Source: an uncultured Mucilaginibacter sp.
GTDB lineage: Bacteria > Bacteroidota > Bacteroidia > Sphingobacteriales > Sphingobacteriaceae
Reading direction: 5' to 3'
NCBI GenBank assembly: GCA_903891475.1
Contig: CAITEP010000008.1
Location: forward strand, 146,469 to 210,468
Length of the DNA: 64,000 nucleotides
Position numbers and translations under genes: made by a program. How positions within the stretch are numbered: position 1 is the stretch's first letter; each line of letters begins with the position of its first letter. The notes beneath the pieces were generated by a model. The model made no database searches, was not told where the DNA came from, and saw only the letters and a list, made by a program, of their open reading frames with translations. Below are positions 26,135-33,856 of the stretch, in pieces.

Positions 26135-27541
26135 TCACGCTTTTAACACCAATAATATTACATTCTCTACATGTTGCGTATGTGGAAACATATCAACCGG
26201 CTGAATTTTCACCAAGTCGTATTTTTCCTTTAACACCAATATATCGCGGGCTTGGGTGGCGGCATTACAGCTTACATAAACAATTTTTGGCGCCTCAATT
26301 TCCATGAGTCGGTTAACTACATCGGGGTGCATACCGGCGCGTGGTGGGTCGCTGATGATGACATCAGGCTTGCCATGTTCGGCTACAAATTCCGGATTTA
26401 GCACATCCTTCATATCCCCGGCATAAAAAAGCGTATTGGTGATATTGTTAATAGCCGAGTTAATTTTAGCATCCTCAATAGCCGATGGCACATATTCAAT
26501 CCCTATCACCTTTCGCACCTTATCCGCTATAAAATTGGCAATGGTCCCTGCACCAGTATATAAGTCGTACACCAATTCGTTCCCGGTAAAAGCTGCCATT
26601 TGGCTAGCCACCTCATACAGGTGCAAGGCTTGCTTGGAGTTGGTTTGATAGAATGATTTGGGCCCAATCCTAAATTTTATGCCGTTCATTTCCTCGTAAA
26701 TAAAGCTTTCGCCTTTGTAAACAAGTACCTCTTGGTCAAATATGGTATCGTTCTTTTTTTGGTTTACGATGTATAGCAAGGAGGTAATTTCGGGAAATTG
26801 TTCGTCTATAAAACCCATGAGCTTGCTAATCTCGTCCTCCGTTGCGTAAGCAAAAACCACAATTACCATTACCTCGCCAGTACTAGCGGTGCGTATAACT
26901 AGGTTACGCAAAGCGCCCGCATGGGCCTTTAAATCGTAAAAACTATAGCAATGCTCAATCACAAAAGCGCGAATGCTATTCCTTAGGCTGTTTGATGGCT
27001 CGGCTTGCAGGTAGCAATGGTCAATATCCAAAATCTTATCAAACCTGCCGGGAATATGGAAGCCAAGCGCGTTCATTTCCAATACCTCATCGGTACGGTT
27101 TTCGCCATCATTTAGCCAACGCTTGTTGGAGAAGGTATATTCCAGTTTGTTGCGGTAGTATTTATCTTCGGGCGAGGCTATTATGGGCTGCATGCCAGTC
27201 AGTTCCACCTTAGCTATTCGGGTCAAGGCATCCTCTACCGCTTTTTGTTTGAATTTTAATTGGGCGCTATACACCATGTGCTGCCATTTGCAGCCACCAC
27301 ATGTACCAAAATGCTTGCAAAAGGCTTCGGTGCGATAGGTTGATGGTTTTTTTAAGGTAACAATTCGGGCTTCGCCAAAGTTTTTTTTGCCTCGGTATAC
27401 CATTACATCGGCTACATCGCCGGGAACGGCATTGTCTACAAACAGCACAAACTCGTCCGATTTGCCAACTCCCTTGCCTTCTTCGGCGATGTCAATAATC
27501 TCCACATCTTCAAAAAACCTCTTTTTAGCTACCTGATTCAT
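26135..27541 (-). CDS. rlmD: 23S rRNA (uracil-1939-C5)-methyltransferase RlmD/RumA family
   Basis: 468 aa. An N-terminal TRAM domain (VEIIDIAEEGKGVGKSDEF) is followed by the iron-sulfur cysteines CKHFGTCGGCKW and the SAM-dependent methyltransferase core: VYDLYTGAGTIANFIA for SAM, ISDPPRAGMHPDVV, and VYVSCNAATQARD with the catalytic cysteine. It methylates C5 of uridine in rRNA. RumA-type paralogues also methylate other 23S or tRNA uridines, so the exact position is inferred. Confidence 0.88.
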   Translation of the reverse strand: MNQVAKKRFFEDVEIIDIAEEGKGVGKSDEFVLFVDNAVPGDVADVMVYRGKKNFGEARIVTLKKPSTYRTEAFCKHFGTCGGCKWQHMVYSAQLKFKQKAVEDALTRIAKVELTGMQPIIASPEDKYYRNKLEYTFSNKRWLNDGENRTDEVLEMNALGFHIPGRFDKILDIDHCYLQAEPSNSLRNSIRAFVIEHCYSFYDLKAHAGALRNLVIRTASTGEVMVIVVFAYATEDEISKLMGFIDEQFPEITSLLYIVNQKKNDTIFDQEVLVYKGESFIYEEMNGIKFRIGPKSFYQTNSKQALHLYEVASQMAAFTGNELVYDLYTGAGTIANFIADKVRKVIGIEYVPSAIEDAKINSAINNITNTLFYAGDMKDVLNPEFVAEHGKPDVIISDPPRAGMHPDVVNRLMEIEAPKIVYVSCNAATQARDILVLKEKYDLVKIQPVDMFPHTQHVENVILLVLKA

Positions 27542-28009
27542 AAGCCCGCAATTTACAATTTTGTACCTGCATTGCTTTTAATAATGAAAAATTATAGTCA
27601 GGAATTGTTTGGGATGAATGAAAACTTAGGTAAAAGGCAGGAGATTTTAGGCAAATTAAAGGACAATAACATTAGGCCAACTTTTCAAGAAAGTCAGGTA
27701 ATAGAGCCATTAAAACAAAAAAGCGATCAGATAAACAGATTTAAAATTGATGTCAGAATTTCATCAGTCTCTAAATCCAAATCCGCTATTTCAAACTGAT
27801 CATCAATCAATTCCGAAAATTCAAGTAGTTCCCTGCTCATACCTAAATACATTTAATTTGTACAATATTAAGTAATTTTATACCAAAAACCAAATTGGTA
27901 TTGTGATTTTTTTGTTAAATTTTGTTAATCAAAAACACCATCTTTTTGTAATTGTTTTACATCGATTAGAATTTTTTCGTGATTGGGTTCAAACTTTTTT
28001 TATTTCCCC
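27542..28009. other. Spacer with weak small ORFs and a hairpin
   Basis: Two overlapping weak candidates occur: a plus-strand frame 27584-27799 (about 72 aa, lysine-rich, no family) and a minus-strand frame 27727-27840 (37 aa, very acidic, starts MSRELLEFSELIDDQFEIAD). Neither has a good ribosome site. ATACCAA/TTGGTAT (about 27881-27903) forms a 7-bp inverted repeat followed by a T-run. No confident gene is called. Confidence 0.3.
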
Positions 28010-28378
28010 TTACCTAAATAAAAATATTATCATATCCAATAATATGAATAGTAAAGGCAATGAAAATGAAATCCAAAAATAGCCCCAATAAAGCCTGTTT
28101 CTTACCGTTGTACTATTACTACTATTGTATACAATATCTAATCGGATAACAAATGTGTATATCAAATTGGCTAAACCCATCATGAAACAATAAGCTATCC
28201 CTTGAAAAAACATGCCAAACAAGGTTTCTTCAAATTCTTCATGAGGTTCAATCAAGGTTATGCCTACTATACAATAAAAAATAAATGCAGTAAATCCAGC
28301 CACAACCAAACCCTTATTATATTTTAACCGCCTGCCATTCCACCATGCTTTGATAATATATTCCTCCCTATAATCCAT
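28010..28378 (-). CDS. Small integral membrane protein, unknown
   Basis: 122 aa with three to four hydrophobic segments (LVVAGFTAFIFYCIVGITLI, LFGMFFQGIAYCFMMGLANL, FWISFSLPLLFILLDMIIFL). The N terminus is basic and cytosolic. Its start overlaps the end of the ferritin-like gene by 11 nt, so the two are translationally coupled and probably act together. No family recognised. Confidence 0.7.
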   Translation of the reverse strand: MDYREEYIIKAWWNGRRLKYNKGLVVAGFTAFIFYCIVGITLIEPHEEFEETLFGMFFQGIAYCFMMGLANLIYTFVIRLDIVYNSSNSTTVRNRLYWGYFWISFSLPLLFILLDMIIFLFR

Positions 28379-29126
28379 ATTTCAATTTCAAATTGCTGTT
28401 TTCATTATTTACTTGCTGCCCAGTAATAATTTCGATGGTTTTATGGTATTTATAGCGCATTTTTTTGAAGTAGCTACCAAGTGTTATACCCCCTGCATTA
28501 AAAAGCCTTTTGTTGGCAAGCCACACCAAGGTTGCGGTAGCATAAAAAAAGTACCTGTAAACAGGTTTACGCCATTGCTGCGACCAAACCGATTTTCGCT
28601 CAAAAATCTCGGCCAGGCGTTCGTTTTGGAATAGGATATGATAGGCCTCATCAATCAAAATATCGGTACAAATGCTTTTTAACAAGGTACAATTGGTGGC
28701 ATCTTTTAGGGCCTGATAAAAAATTTGCGCCGTGCTTTCCACCACAATCACTGCCAGCGTCCACGATTCCATATGGGTGTTTAAATGTCTTGTCCACCTA
28801 AACAAGCTATCGCCCCAATCCTTTGTTTTGCGAGGTTTGCCAATCCTATCCAAATACATCCCTAAATTATTGCCATGCTTTTGCTCTTCCTTTATAAAAA
28901 GCTTTATCACCTCCAAAAATAGGGGGTCGTTTATTTCATGGGCATATTTGGTGGCAGCCGCAATCAAGCTCCTCCCCTCCGATGTTTCGCCCAATTGCCA
29001 AGCACGTAACGACGACAGGATGGCATTAACTTCTTGCCGGGTAATGTTAGGCGCTACTTCCCAATTTATACGTTGTTGTAGCGCGTTGTTTTTAAAATGG
29101 CCTAGCCAGTAATTGCTTGTTTTCAT
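28368..29126 (-). CDS. Ferritin-like diiron four-helix protein, unknown function
   Basis: 252 aa. The helices carry a carboxylate-bridged diiron pattern: Glu50 region (ETSEGRSL), E81-x-x-H84 (KEEQKHGNNL), E130 (VVESTAQIFYQAL) and E160-x-x-H163 (IDEAYHILFQ). This fits ferritin-like oxygenases, desaturases and related proteins rather than storage ferritins. A basic, aromatic C-terminal part (HHH-poor, YRYFFYATATLVWLANKRL) may contact the membrane. An operator with ACTTTG/CAAAGT arms lies just upstream, and it is coupled to a small membrane protein downstream. Confidence 0.72.
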   Translation of the reverse strand: MKTSNYWLGHFKNNALQQRINWEVAPNITRQEVNAILSSLRAWQLGETSEGRSLIAAATKYAHEINDPLFLEVIKLFIKEEQKHGNNLGMYLDRIGKPRKTKDWGDSLFRWTRHLNTHMESWTLAVIVVESTAQIFYQALKDATNCTLLKSICTDILIDEAYHILFQNERLAEIFERKSVWSQQWRKPVYRYFFYATATLVWLANKRLFNAGGITLGSYFKKMRYKYHKTIEIITGQQVNNENSNLKLKYGL

Positions 29127-29146
29127 AATTTATATTTTTTAAAAGT

Positions 29147-29163
29147 ACTTTGTATTTCAAAGT
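29147..29163 (-). promoter_or_regulatory. ACTTTG-N5-CAAAGT operator before the ferritin-like gene
   Basis: ACTTTGTATTTCAAAGT: perfect 6-bp arms with a 5-nt centre, 20 nt upstream of the ferritin-like ATG. An operator with identical arms and spacing lies at 30333-30349 before the regulator operon, so both are probably bound by the winged-helix protein encoded between them. Confidence 0.65.
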
Positions 29164-29181
29164 TTTTGGGCAAAAAAAAGA

Positions 29182-29379
29182 CTATTCCTTTTTTTTTAAA
29201 TTTATTAACAAAACACAATTCAAAATCAATAAGCAAACCATCCCTATGCCCGATAGTTTTTGAACTAAAGTTCCTTTAAAGCCTTCGTTCATGGCGTTGA
29301 ACGATATCCATAAAATAAAAAGGATATTACCAGCCAAGGCGGCATACCTTAATAAGGTGCTTAATTTGTTTGTTTCCAT
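29182..29379 (-). CDS. Two-helix small membrane protein
   Basis: 65 aa with two predicted membrane helices (YAALAGNILFILWISFNAM and LSGIGMVCLLILNCVLLINL) and a lysine-rich C terminus. It starts 23 nt after the winged-helix regulator gene and shares its operon. Function unknown. Confidence 0.65.
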   Translation of the reverse strand: METNKLSTLLRYAALAGNILFILWISFNAMNEGFKGTLVQKLSGIGMVCLLILNCVLLINLKKKE

Positions 29380-29402
29380 AGTATACTTAAATTTTGGTTA
29401 AT

Positions 29403-29708
29403 TTATATGGCTTTTTGTTGTTTTATCAGTTTTTCCAATGCTTCCAAATGTTGTTTAAACGCTTTTTTGCCATTTTCGGTAGCCTCATAATTGGTATTGG
29501 GTTTACGCCCCAAAAACGATTTATGCACCAAAATATATTCCTCCTTTTCGAGCGCTTTTAGGTGCGATGCCAGGTTACCGTCGGTAGTATCCAACAGCTC
29601 CTTGAGCGAATTAAAATCATACCGATCATTCACCATCAGCACGCTCATAATTTGTAACCGCAAGCGGTTTTCAAAAGCCTTATCCAGTTTTTCAAAAGGT
29701 ACTTTCAC
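29403..29708 (-). CDS. Winged-helix transcriptional regulator (HTH_34-like)
   Basis: 101 aa, a single winged helix: FENRLRLQIMSVLMVND, the recognition region FNSLKELLDTTDGNLASHLKALEKEEYI, the wing HKSFLGRKPNTNYEATENG, and a dimerisation helix. The start is GTG and overlaps the stop of the upstream membrane gene (GTGA). By analogy with small PadR/MarR-like repressors it probably represses its own operon through the palindrome at 30333-30349 and the ferritin-like gene through the matching palindrome at 29147-29163. The effector is unknown. Confidence 0.82.
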   Translation of the reverse strand: MKVPFEKLDKAFENRLRLQIMSVLMVNDRYDFNSLKELLDTTDGNLASHLKALEKEEYILVHKSFLGRKPNTNYEATENGKKAFKQHLEALEKLIKQQKAI

Positions 29709-30325
29709 CTGTCGTATTTAAAGTACATCAAACTGCCATATACTATATGCAGCACACCAAACCCAATTGCCCAAAAAAGCAAACCATAACCGGGGAAACA
29801 AGCGGCAATTAAGCCTAAAACTATCTCGCATAGGCCCAAATACTTCACATCGGTAAAGGTAAAATTACTGGCACTAATTAATGATAGACCATAAAATATC
29901 AACGATGATGGCCCAACAACGCCATAGTATCCCCTATCAATAAAAATAAGTATCAAAATACCGCCGGTTACCAAGGGGGTAGCCATGTTAAAAAATAATA
30001 CCTTGCTTACCTTGCCCCATACCGGCTGACCATTTTTGCTCGCCTTGCGCAGGGTTAATACCACACCCGAAATAATTGATAATGCCAAAACCCCTACCGC
30101 AACCAACATTAAATAAATTAAAGTAGGCGGATAAGTACCTAAACTCAAGCTTTTATAAACAATCACCGGACCTCTATACATTAAAAAATAAGCGATACCC
30201 GCACCAATAAGGGCGTAAATGCCTGCCAATATACCCGATAGCCCGCTGAGGGAAATAAATTTTGAGGAACGTTCCATCAACCTGCGGATAGAAACTAGCT
30301 CGTCTTGGATTTCTTCTTCTTTCAC
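29705..30325 (-). CDS. Six-helix integral membrane protein
   Basis: 206 aa. A short acidic N terminus (MKEEEIQDELVSIRRLMERSS, positions 1-21) precedes about six hydrophobic segments. The start is GTG. It is the first gene of the operon with the winged-helix regulator (4-nt GTGA overlap) and the 65-aa membrane protein. The N-terminal amphipathic helix could sense or bind a partner. No transporter family is recognised. Confidence 0.72.
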   Translation of the reverse strand: MKEEEIQDELVSIRRLMERSSKFISLSGLSGILAGIYALIGAGIAYFLMYRGPVIVYKSLSLGTYPPTLIYLMLVAVGVLALSIISGVVLTLRKASKNGQPVWGKVSKVLFFNMATPLVTGGILILIFIDRGYYGVVGPSSLIFYGLSLISASNFTFTDVKYLGLCEIVLGLIAACFPGYGLLFWAIGFGVLHIVYGSLMYFKYDR

Positions 30326-30332
30326 TTAAAGT

Positions 30333-30349
30333 ACTTTGATATACAAAGT
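30333..30349 (-). promoter_or_regulatory. ACTTTG-N5-CAAAGT operator before the regulator operon
   Basis: ACTTTGATATACAAAGT: perfect 6-bp arms, 5-nt centre, 7 nt upstream of the operon's GTG start. It matches the site at 29147-29163 in arms and spacing, and both are preceded by AGT on the plus strand. Confidence 0.65.
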
Positions 30350-30655
30350 AAATAAGAATATATTTGTAATCAAAATTTTTTGAAAGTTTTAATTTTTTTG
30401 TTGGGATCAAATGTTATTTTACATAATAAGGCAATGTGTTGTTTTATTAATTTTAGATTTCCTGTTACTAAATTGATAAATTAGGCGGTACGTTTATATT
30501 ATATTTTCCTTTAATAAATTGAATATTCAATACTTCAACAAGCCTTTAATATTTAATCAAAGAATCTATTTAGATGGTTTTTATCACTATAATTAAAACT
30601 ATATTACTTTGGTTTTCAATAATTAATAGATACTACAGGTATTTACAACTTAGCA

Positions 30656-30663
30656 TATATTTG
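30656..30663 (+). promoter_or_regulatory. TAnnTTTG promoter box before the Abi-C gene
   Basis: TATATTTG matches the -7 consensus exactly and lies 49 nt before the ATG at 30713. The remainder of the 387-bp spacer (30326-30712) is AT-rich and shows no other gene. Confidence 0.45.
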
Positions 30664-30712
30664 TGTTTTTGTTGACTCATAACAACACTTTTAACAAAAA
30701 AAGAGACAAAAA

Positions 30713-31507
30713 ATGGAAGATTTAATATCGCCGAAATATCAAATGAAACTTGTGGAAGATGTTGAAAATGCTCTATGGGATATGTTTTCAACTAACAAAT
30801 ATTACAATGTAGAAAAATACATTGAAAAGTGGCAAGTTTTAGGAGATAATTCTACAAACACCGGATTTTATATCGGCCTAACCCCTCAATTTCAAATAGT
30901 AAGGAAAGAAGATGGGAATGCTATTGATTTAAAATCAACATTACATGGAATTGATGGTGGAACTTTATTGAAAATTGCTATTGATTTAGGCGTAGATACA
31001 CCGGATTTTATTCCTACCATTTCAACATTCAAAAATGTTTTAAAATCTGACTATAAAACAGCTTATGACACTTTTACAAGAGCCTACAGGCAAATTGAAG
31101 ACGACCCAAGTACCGCTATTGGACTTGCAAATTCTGCTCTAGAAAGTATTATAAAAGAAATTTTAAAGGACGATAGAATTTCAAGTAAATTAACTGGAAA
31201 TGAAACACTTTACCAGTTGTCTTCAATTATTTTGAAGGAATTTAATTTAAAAAATGTGGAACACCCTAAGGAAATAAAAACGATTGGAAATTCACTTTTA
31301 AGCATAAATCAAAGCATTGAAAAAATAAGAAGTGAAAAGACTTACTTTCATGGTAAGACAATTGACGACCATATTATTAACGATACTGTTTATACTTATT
31401 TTATTGTTAATTCAGTTGCGACAGTTGGGCTTTTTCTAAATTCTTATTACCAGAAAAAATTTTCTAAACCAACACCAGTTATAAAAATTGATAGACTACC
31501 ATTTTAA
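30713..31507 (+). CDS. Abortive-infection (Abi-C domain) family protein
   Basis: 264 aa. The C-terminal half fits the Abi-C domain: DDPSTAIGLANSALESIIKEIL, NETLYQLSSIIL, then IGNSLLSINQSIEKIRSEKT and a TYFHGKTID element where family members have a conserved His. Such proteins occur in phage-defence contexts and may be nucleic-acid-acting, but the activity is not established. The N-terminal half (about 1-110) is unassigned. AT-rich and isolated, it looks horizontally acquired. Confidence 0.7.
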   Translation: MEDLISPKYQMKLVEDVENALWDMFSTNKYYNVEKYIEKWQVLGDNSTNTGFYIGLTPQFQIVRKEDGNAIDLKSTLHGIDGGTLLKIAIDLGVDTPDFIPTISTFKNVLKSDYKTAYDTFTRAYRQIEDDPSTAIGLANSALESIIKEILKDDRISSKLTGNETLYQLSSIILKEFNLKNVEHPKEIKTIGNSLLSINQSIEKIRSEKTYFHGKTIDDHIINDTVYTYFIVNSVATVGLFLNSYYQKKFSKPTPVIKIDRLPF

Positions 31508-31698
31508 ATATAAATAAAACCCAAATAACAGGCTTAACTGAAATGGGGATAACAAAAAATAATGAAGGTAAAACATGTTTAAATAACTTATCGGTAGTAT
31601 GTGTTTGGATTCTAGTTTATAGTTTCTAAATCTAATAAAAACAAAATCTCAATAACCTATAATTTAATAACGAATTACCTAATTAAACATAAGATAAT

Positions 31699-32526
31699 AT
31701 GAATCAGATTATCGAAACAAAAAAGGTATTGATTGGATGGCCATCAATTAATGGAGAATTACTTTTAGCTGGTAACAATTATGCTCTTTTAACTACAAAT
31801 CTAAAAGAACAGGTTCAAAAAGCAATTGCTTCAGTACAATCAAGATCGGTTTATACTAATCAAGGCGATGTAATATCAGAGCCAGCTCCCGAACTAGAAC
31901 AATACATAAATCAATTTTGGCAGAAGGATGAAAGTGACCCGTTTAAGAATCAAGGGTGGGCAATAAAGATTGCCGATTTAAATAAAGTTTGTTCAATTCA
32001 ACCATTTGTTGAATGTAAAAGCTCAGTAGAAAAGACAAAAGAAATAAATCAAAATAACCTAATAAGAATTGCAGAAATATCTTTACCAATTTCCAAGCCA
32101 CAAAGCTTATTACCTTCATTTGATCCTGTCAAGAAAGCATGGGTATTTTCCTCACCAAATCCTAATCTAAAATTATTGCAACCATATACAAATCAAAATA
32201 CTATTTTTGAATTTGTGGTTGGAATACCAAATTCATTTGTTCAAGTTGTTAAGTGCAAGGAACGATACTTTGTCCGTGACGGGTATCATAGAGCTTATGG
32301 GTTTATGGCAAACGGTATTTCAAAGATTCCAATATTGTATAGAGAATTTAATTCATTTAACGAAATGGGTCTTTCATCTGGATTTTTTCCAAATGAAATC
32401 TTGATGAGTGACCATCCACCAATGTTAACAGATTTTTTTAATGATAAAGTGTCTGGGATAGCTCAATTTACTCAATCACTTAAAGTTGTTTTAATACAAG
32501 GATTGGAAATAAATACATTCGGTTAA
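31699..32526 (+). CDS. Unknown protein with a ParB/Srx-like DGYHR motif
   Basis: 275 aa. The central stretch YFVRDGYHRAYGFMANGISK resembles the DGxHR-type signature of ParB/sulfiredoxin-fold proteins, where an Asp-Gly-x-His-Arg loop binds a nucleotide. That similarity is by eye only. The N-terminal 110 residues and the C terminus match nothing I recognise. It shares strand and AT-rich composition with the Abi-C gene 192 nt upstream, so a two-gene accessory module is possible. Confidence 0.55.
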   Translation: MNQIIETKKVLIGWPSINGELLLAGNNYALLTTNLKEQVQKAIASVQSRSVYTNQGDVISEPAPELEQYINQFWQKDESDPFKNQGWAIKIADLNKVCSIQPFVECKSSVEKTKEINQNNLIRIAEISLPISKPQSLLPSFDPVKKAWVFSSPNPNLKLLQPYTNQNTIFEFVVGIPNSFVQVVKCKERYFVRDGYHRAYGFMANGISKIPILYREFNSFNEMGLSSGFFPNEILMSDHPPMLTDFFNDKVSGIAQFTQSLKVVLIQGLEINTFG

Positions 32527-32593
32527 ATTAAAAAATGATTCAAAATTTTGAAACTTTGGCTCATTGTTAAAATATACTAATAGTCGTACTTCT

Positions 32594-32668
32594 AATTTAT
32601 AAAAGCATGTTATTTAAAATTTCGAAAAGATTTGTATTGAAAAATTAGAAAAATAACTTTTATAAATT
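32594..32668. repeat. Long inverted repeat at the right edge of the AT-rich island
   Basis: AATTTATAAAAG (32594-32605) is the exact inverse of CTTTTATAAATT (32657-32668), and inside it GTTATTT (32609-32615) pairs with AAATAAC (32651-32657). The result is a stem of about 18 bp with one short bulge and a 35-nt loop. It lies between the ends of the unknown + gene and the converging TetR gene, so it may be a two-way terminator or an element end. Confidence 0.6.
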
Positions 32669-32765
32669 CCCAATTCATTCTACTTATCAATGAAAATAAT
32701 AGTAAATTATTTACTGTTTTTGTCTTGGAATAATAGAGAAGTTTACAATTCAGTATCCCAACCAC

Positions 32766-33347
32766 CTAAATAGTAATTGCCGCCTTTACCAAATAAGGCA
32801 ATATCTCTTTTTGGAAGGATACAAAGTTTTTGCGTACATCGCCATCGCTTACGGAGGTAAAGGCAAAGCTGAATACAATGCTTTTGCTGCATTTAATTAA
32901 AAAGCGGAGGCGTTGCAAATAGGTTTCCGGTCGGCGCAAGCCGCCCAATTGCGAGAAAGCATTTACCAGCATTTCCTCCAACTCATTCGAGAAGTTTTTT
33001 AAAAATTCCTGCGAATTGGCCGATTCGCGGATGAAATCCCAACCAATAAACTCATTGCAAACCGTATAGCTCAACCTGCAGGTTTTCATAATCAGGCTGT
33101 TTAAATGGGCTTCTTCGGTTTCTTCGGGGGTATTGTTGGTTACCAAATCCTGCACACTCAATTTTATATAGTCCATCAACAGCGAATGCAAAACATCCTC
33201 CTTGCTATTAAAGTACTTATAAATGGTGGCCTTGGCTATCTTGGCTTTTTTGGCAACCTCGTTAACGCTTGTTTTATGGTACCCAAACTTACGGAACAAC
33301 TCTTGTGCCGCGCGCTTTATGCTGTCTTTAATTTTATCGGGTTCCAT
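32766..33347 (-). CDS. TetR/AcrR family regulator
   Basis: 193 aa from ATG 33347 (a TTG at 33359 would add four residues). The N-terminal domain is classic: IKRAAQELFRKFGYHKTSV, then NEVAKKAKIAKATIYKYFNSKEDV as helix-turn-helix. The C-terminal ligand domain is divergent. No neighbouring efflux or catabolic gene suggests an inducer, and no palindrome is obvious at its promoter. Confidence 0.88.
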   Translation of the reverse strand: MEPDKIKDSIKRAAQELFRKFGYHKTSVNEVAKKAKIAKATIYKYFNSKEDVLHSLLMDYIKLSVQDLVTNNTPEETEEAHLNSLIMKTCRLSYTVCNEFIGWDFIRESANSQEFLKNFSNELEEMLVNAFSQLGGLRRPETYLQRLRFLIKCSKSIVFSFAFTSVSDGDVRKNFVSFQKEILPYLVKAAITI

Positions 33348-33439
33348 GTAATTGGGCAAATATCCTAAAATTTATTCAATTTTTAAAGGTGTGGGCTGCC
33401 TATAAATACATGCAAGGGTAAAACCTTTAAGCAGTTAAA

Positions 33440-33856
33440 TCAGTTGGTTACAAAAATTTCGTAACTGGTGATGGTTACATAATACGACTTTAAAGATTGT
33501 GTTGCCGGCCCCTTAGCCGGCGAACCATCCAGCAATAAAAACTTGGAGCCACTGCAAGGATCGGTTACGGTAAAGTTACCGGCATCAAGTGTTACGGCGC
33601 ACTTATTTTGGGGGTTATAGGTACTACATCGATCGTATGCCGCATAGGTACCATCTGTTCTTCGGTATAAAATGAGTCCTGCTACACCATAACCATTTAC
33701 CAACACCGCGTTACCGGGAATATTTAAGGCGCTATAACGTGGATCGGTTAAGGGTGCTTCAAAACTAACCGGTACACTGGGTATTACATTACCGCTTTTG
33801 GCACATCCCAAAAAGGATAACACCAAACCCAAAACCAAGTACCTTAATATTATCAT
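33440..33856 (-). CDS. Rieske-fold lipoprotein lacking iron-sulfur ligands
   Basis: 138 aa with a lipobox (LSFLGC, Cys18). The body follows the Rieske ferredoxin pattern, including the DPCSGSKFLLLDGSPAKGPA run, which aligns with the usual CPCHGSxFxxxDGxxxxGPA. However the first ligand pair reads Cys77-Ser-Thr79 and the second Asp99-Pro-Cys101-Ser102, so three of four cluster ligands are gone while Cys86 and Cys101 could still form the fold's disulfide. It overlaps the 3' end of pheS by 4 nt. Probably a periplasmic structural or binding protein. Confidence 0.7.
   Translation of the reverse strand: MIILRYLVLGLVLSFLGCAKSGNVIPSVPVSFEAPLTDPRYSALNIPGNAVLVNGYGVAGLILYRRTDGTYAAYDRCSTYNPQNKCAVTLDAGNFTVTDPCSGSKFLLLDGSPAKGPATQSLKSYYVTITSYEIFVTN

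Noticed and set aside
27572..27799. 75-aa plus-strand ORF after rlmD
   Set aside because: No recognisable domain, weak start and overlap with an opposite-strand frame; kept only as a note in the spacer entry.
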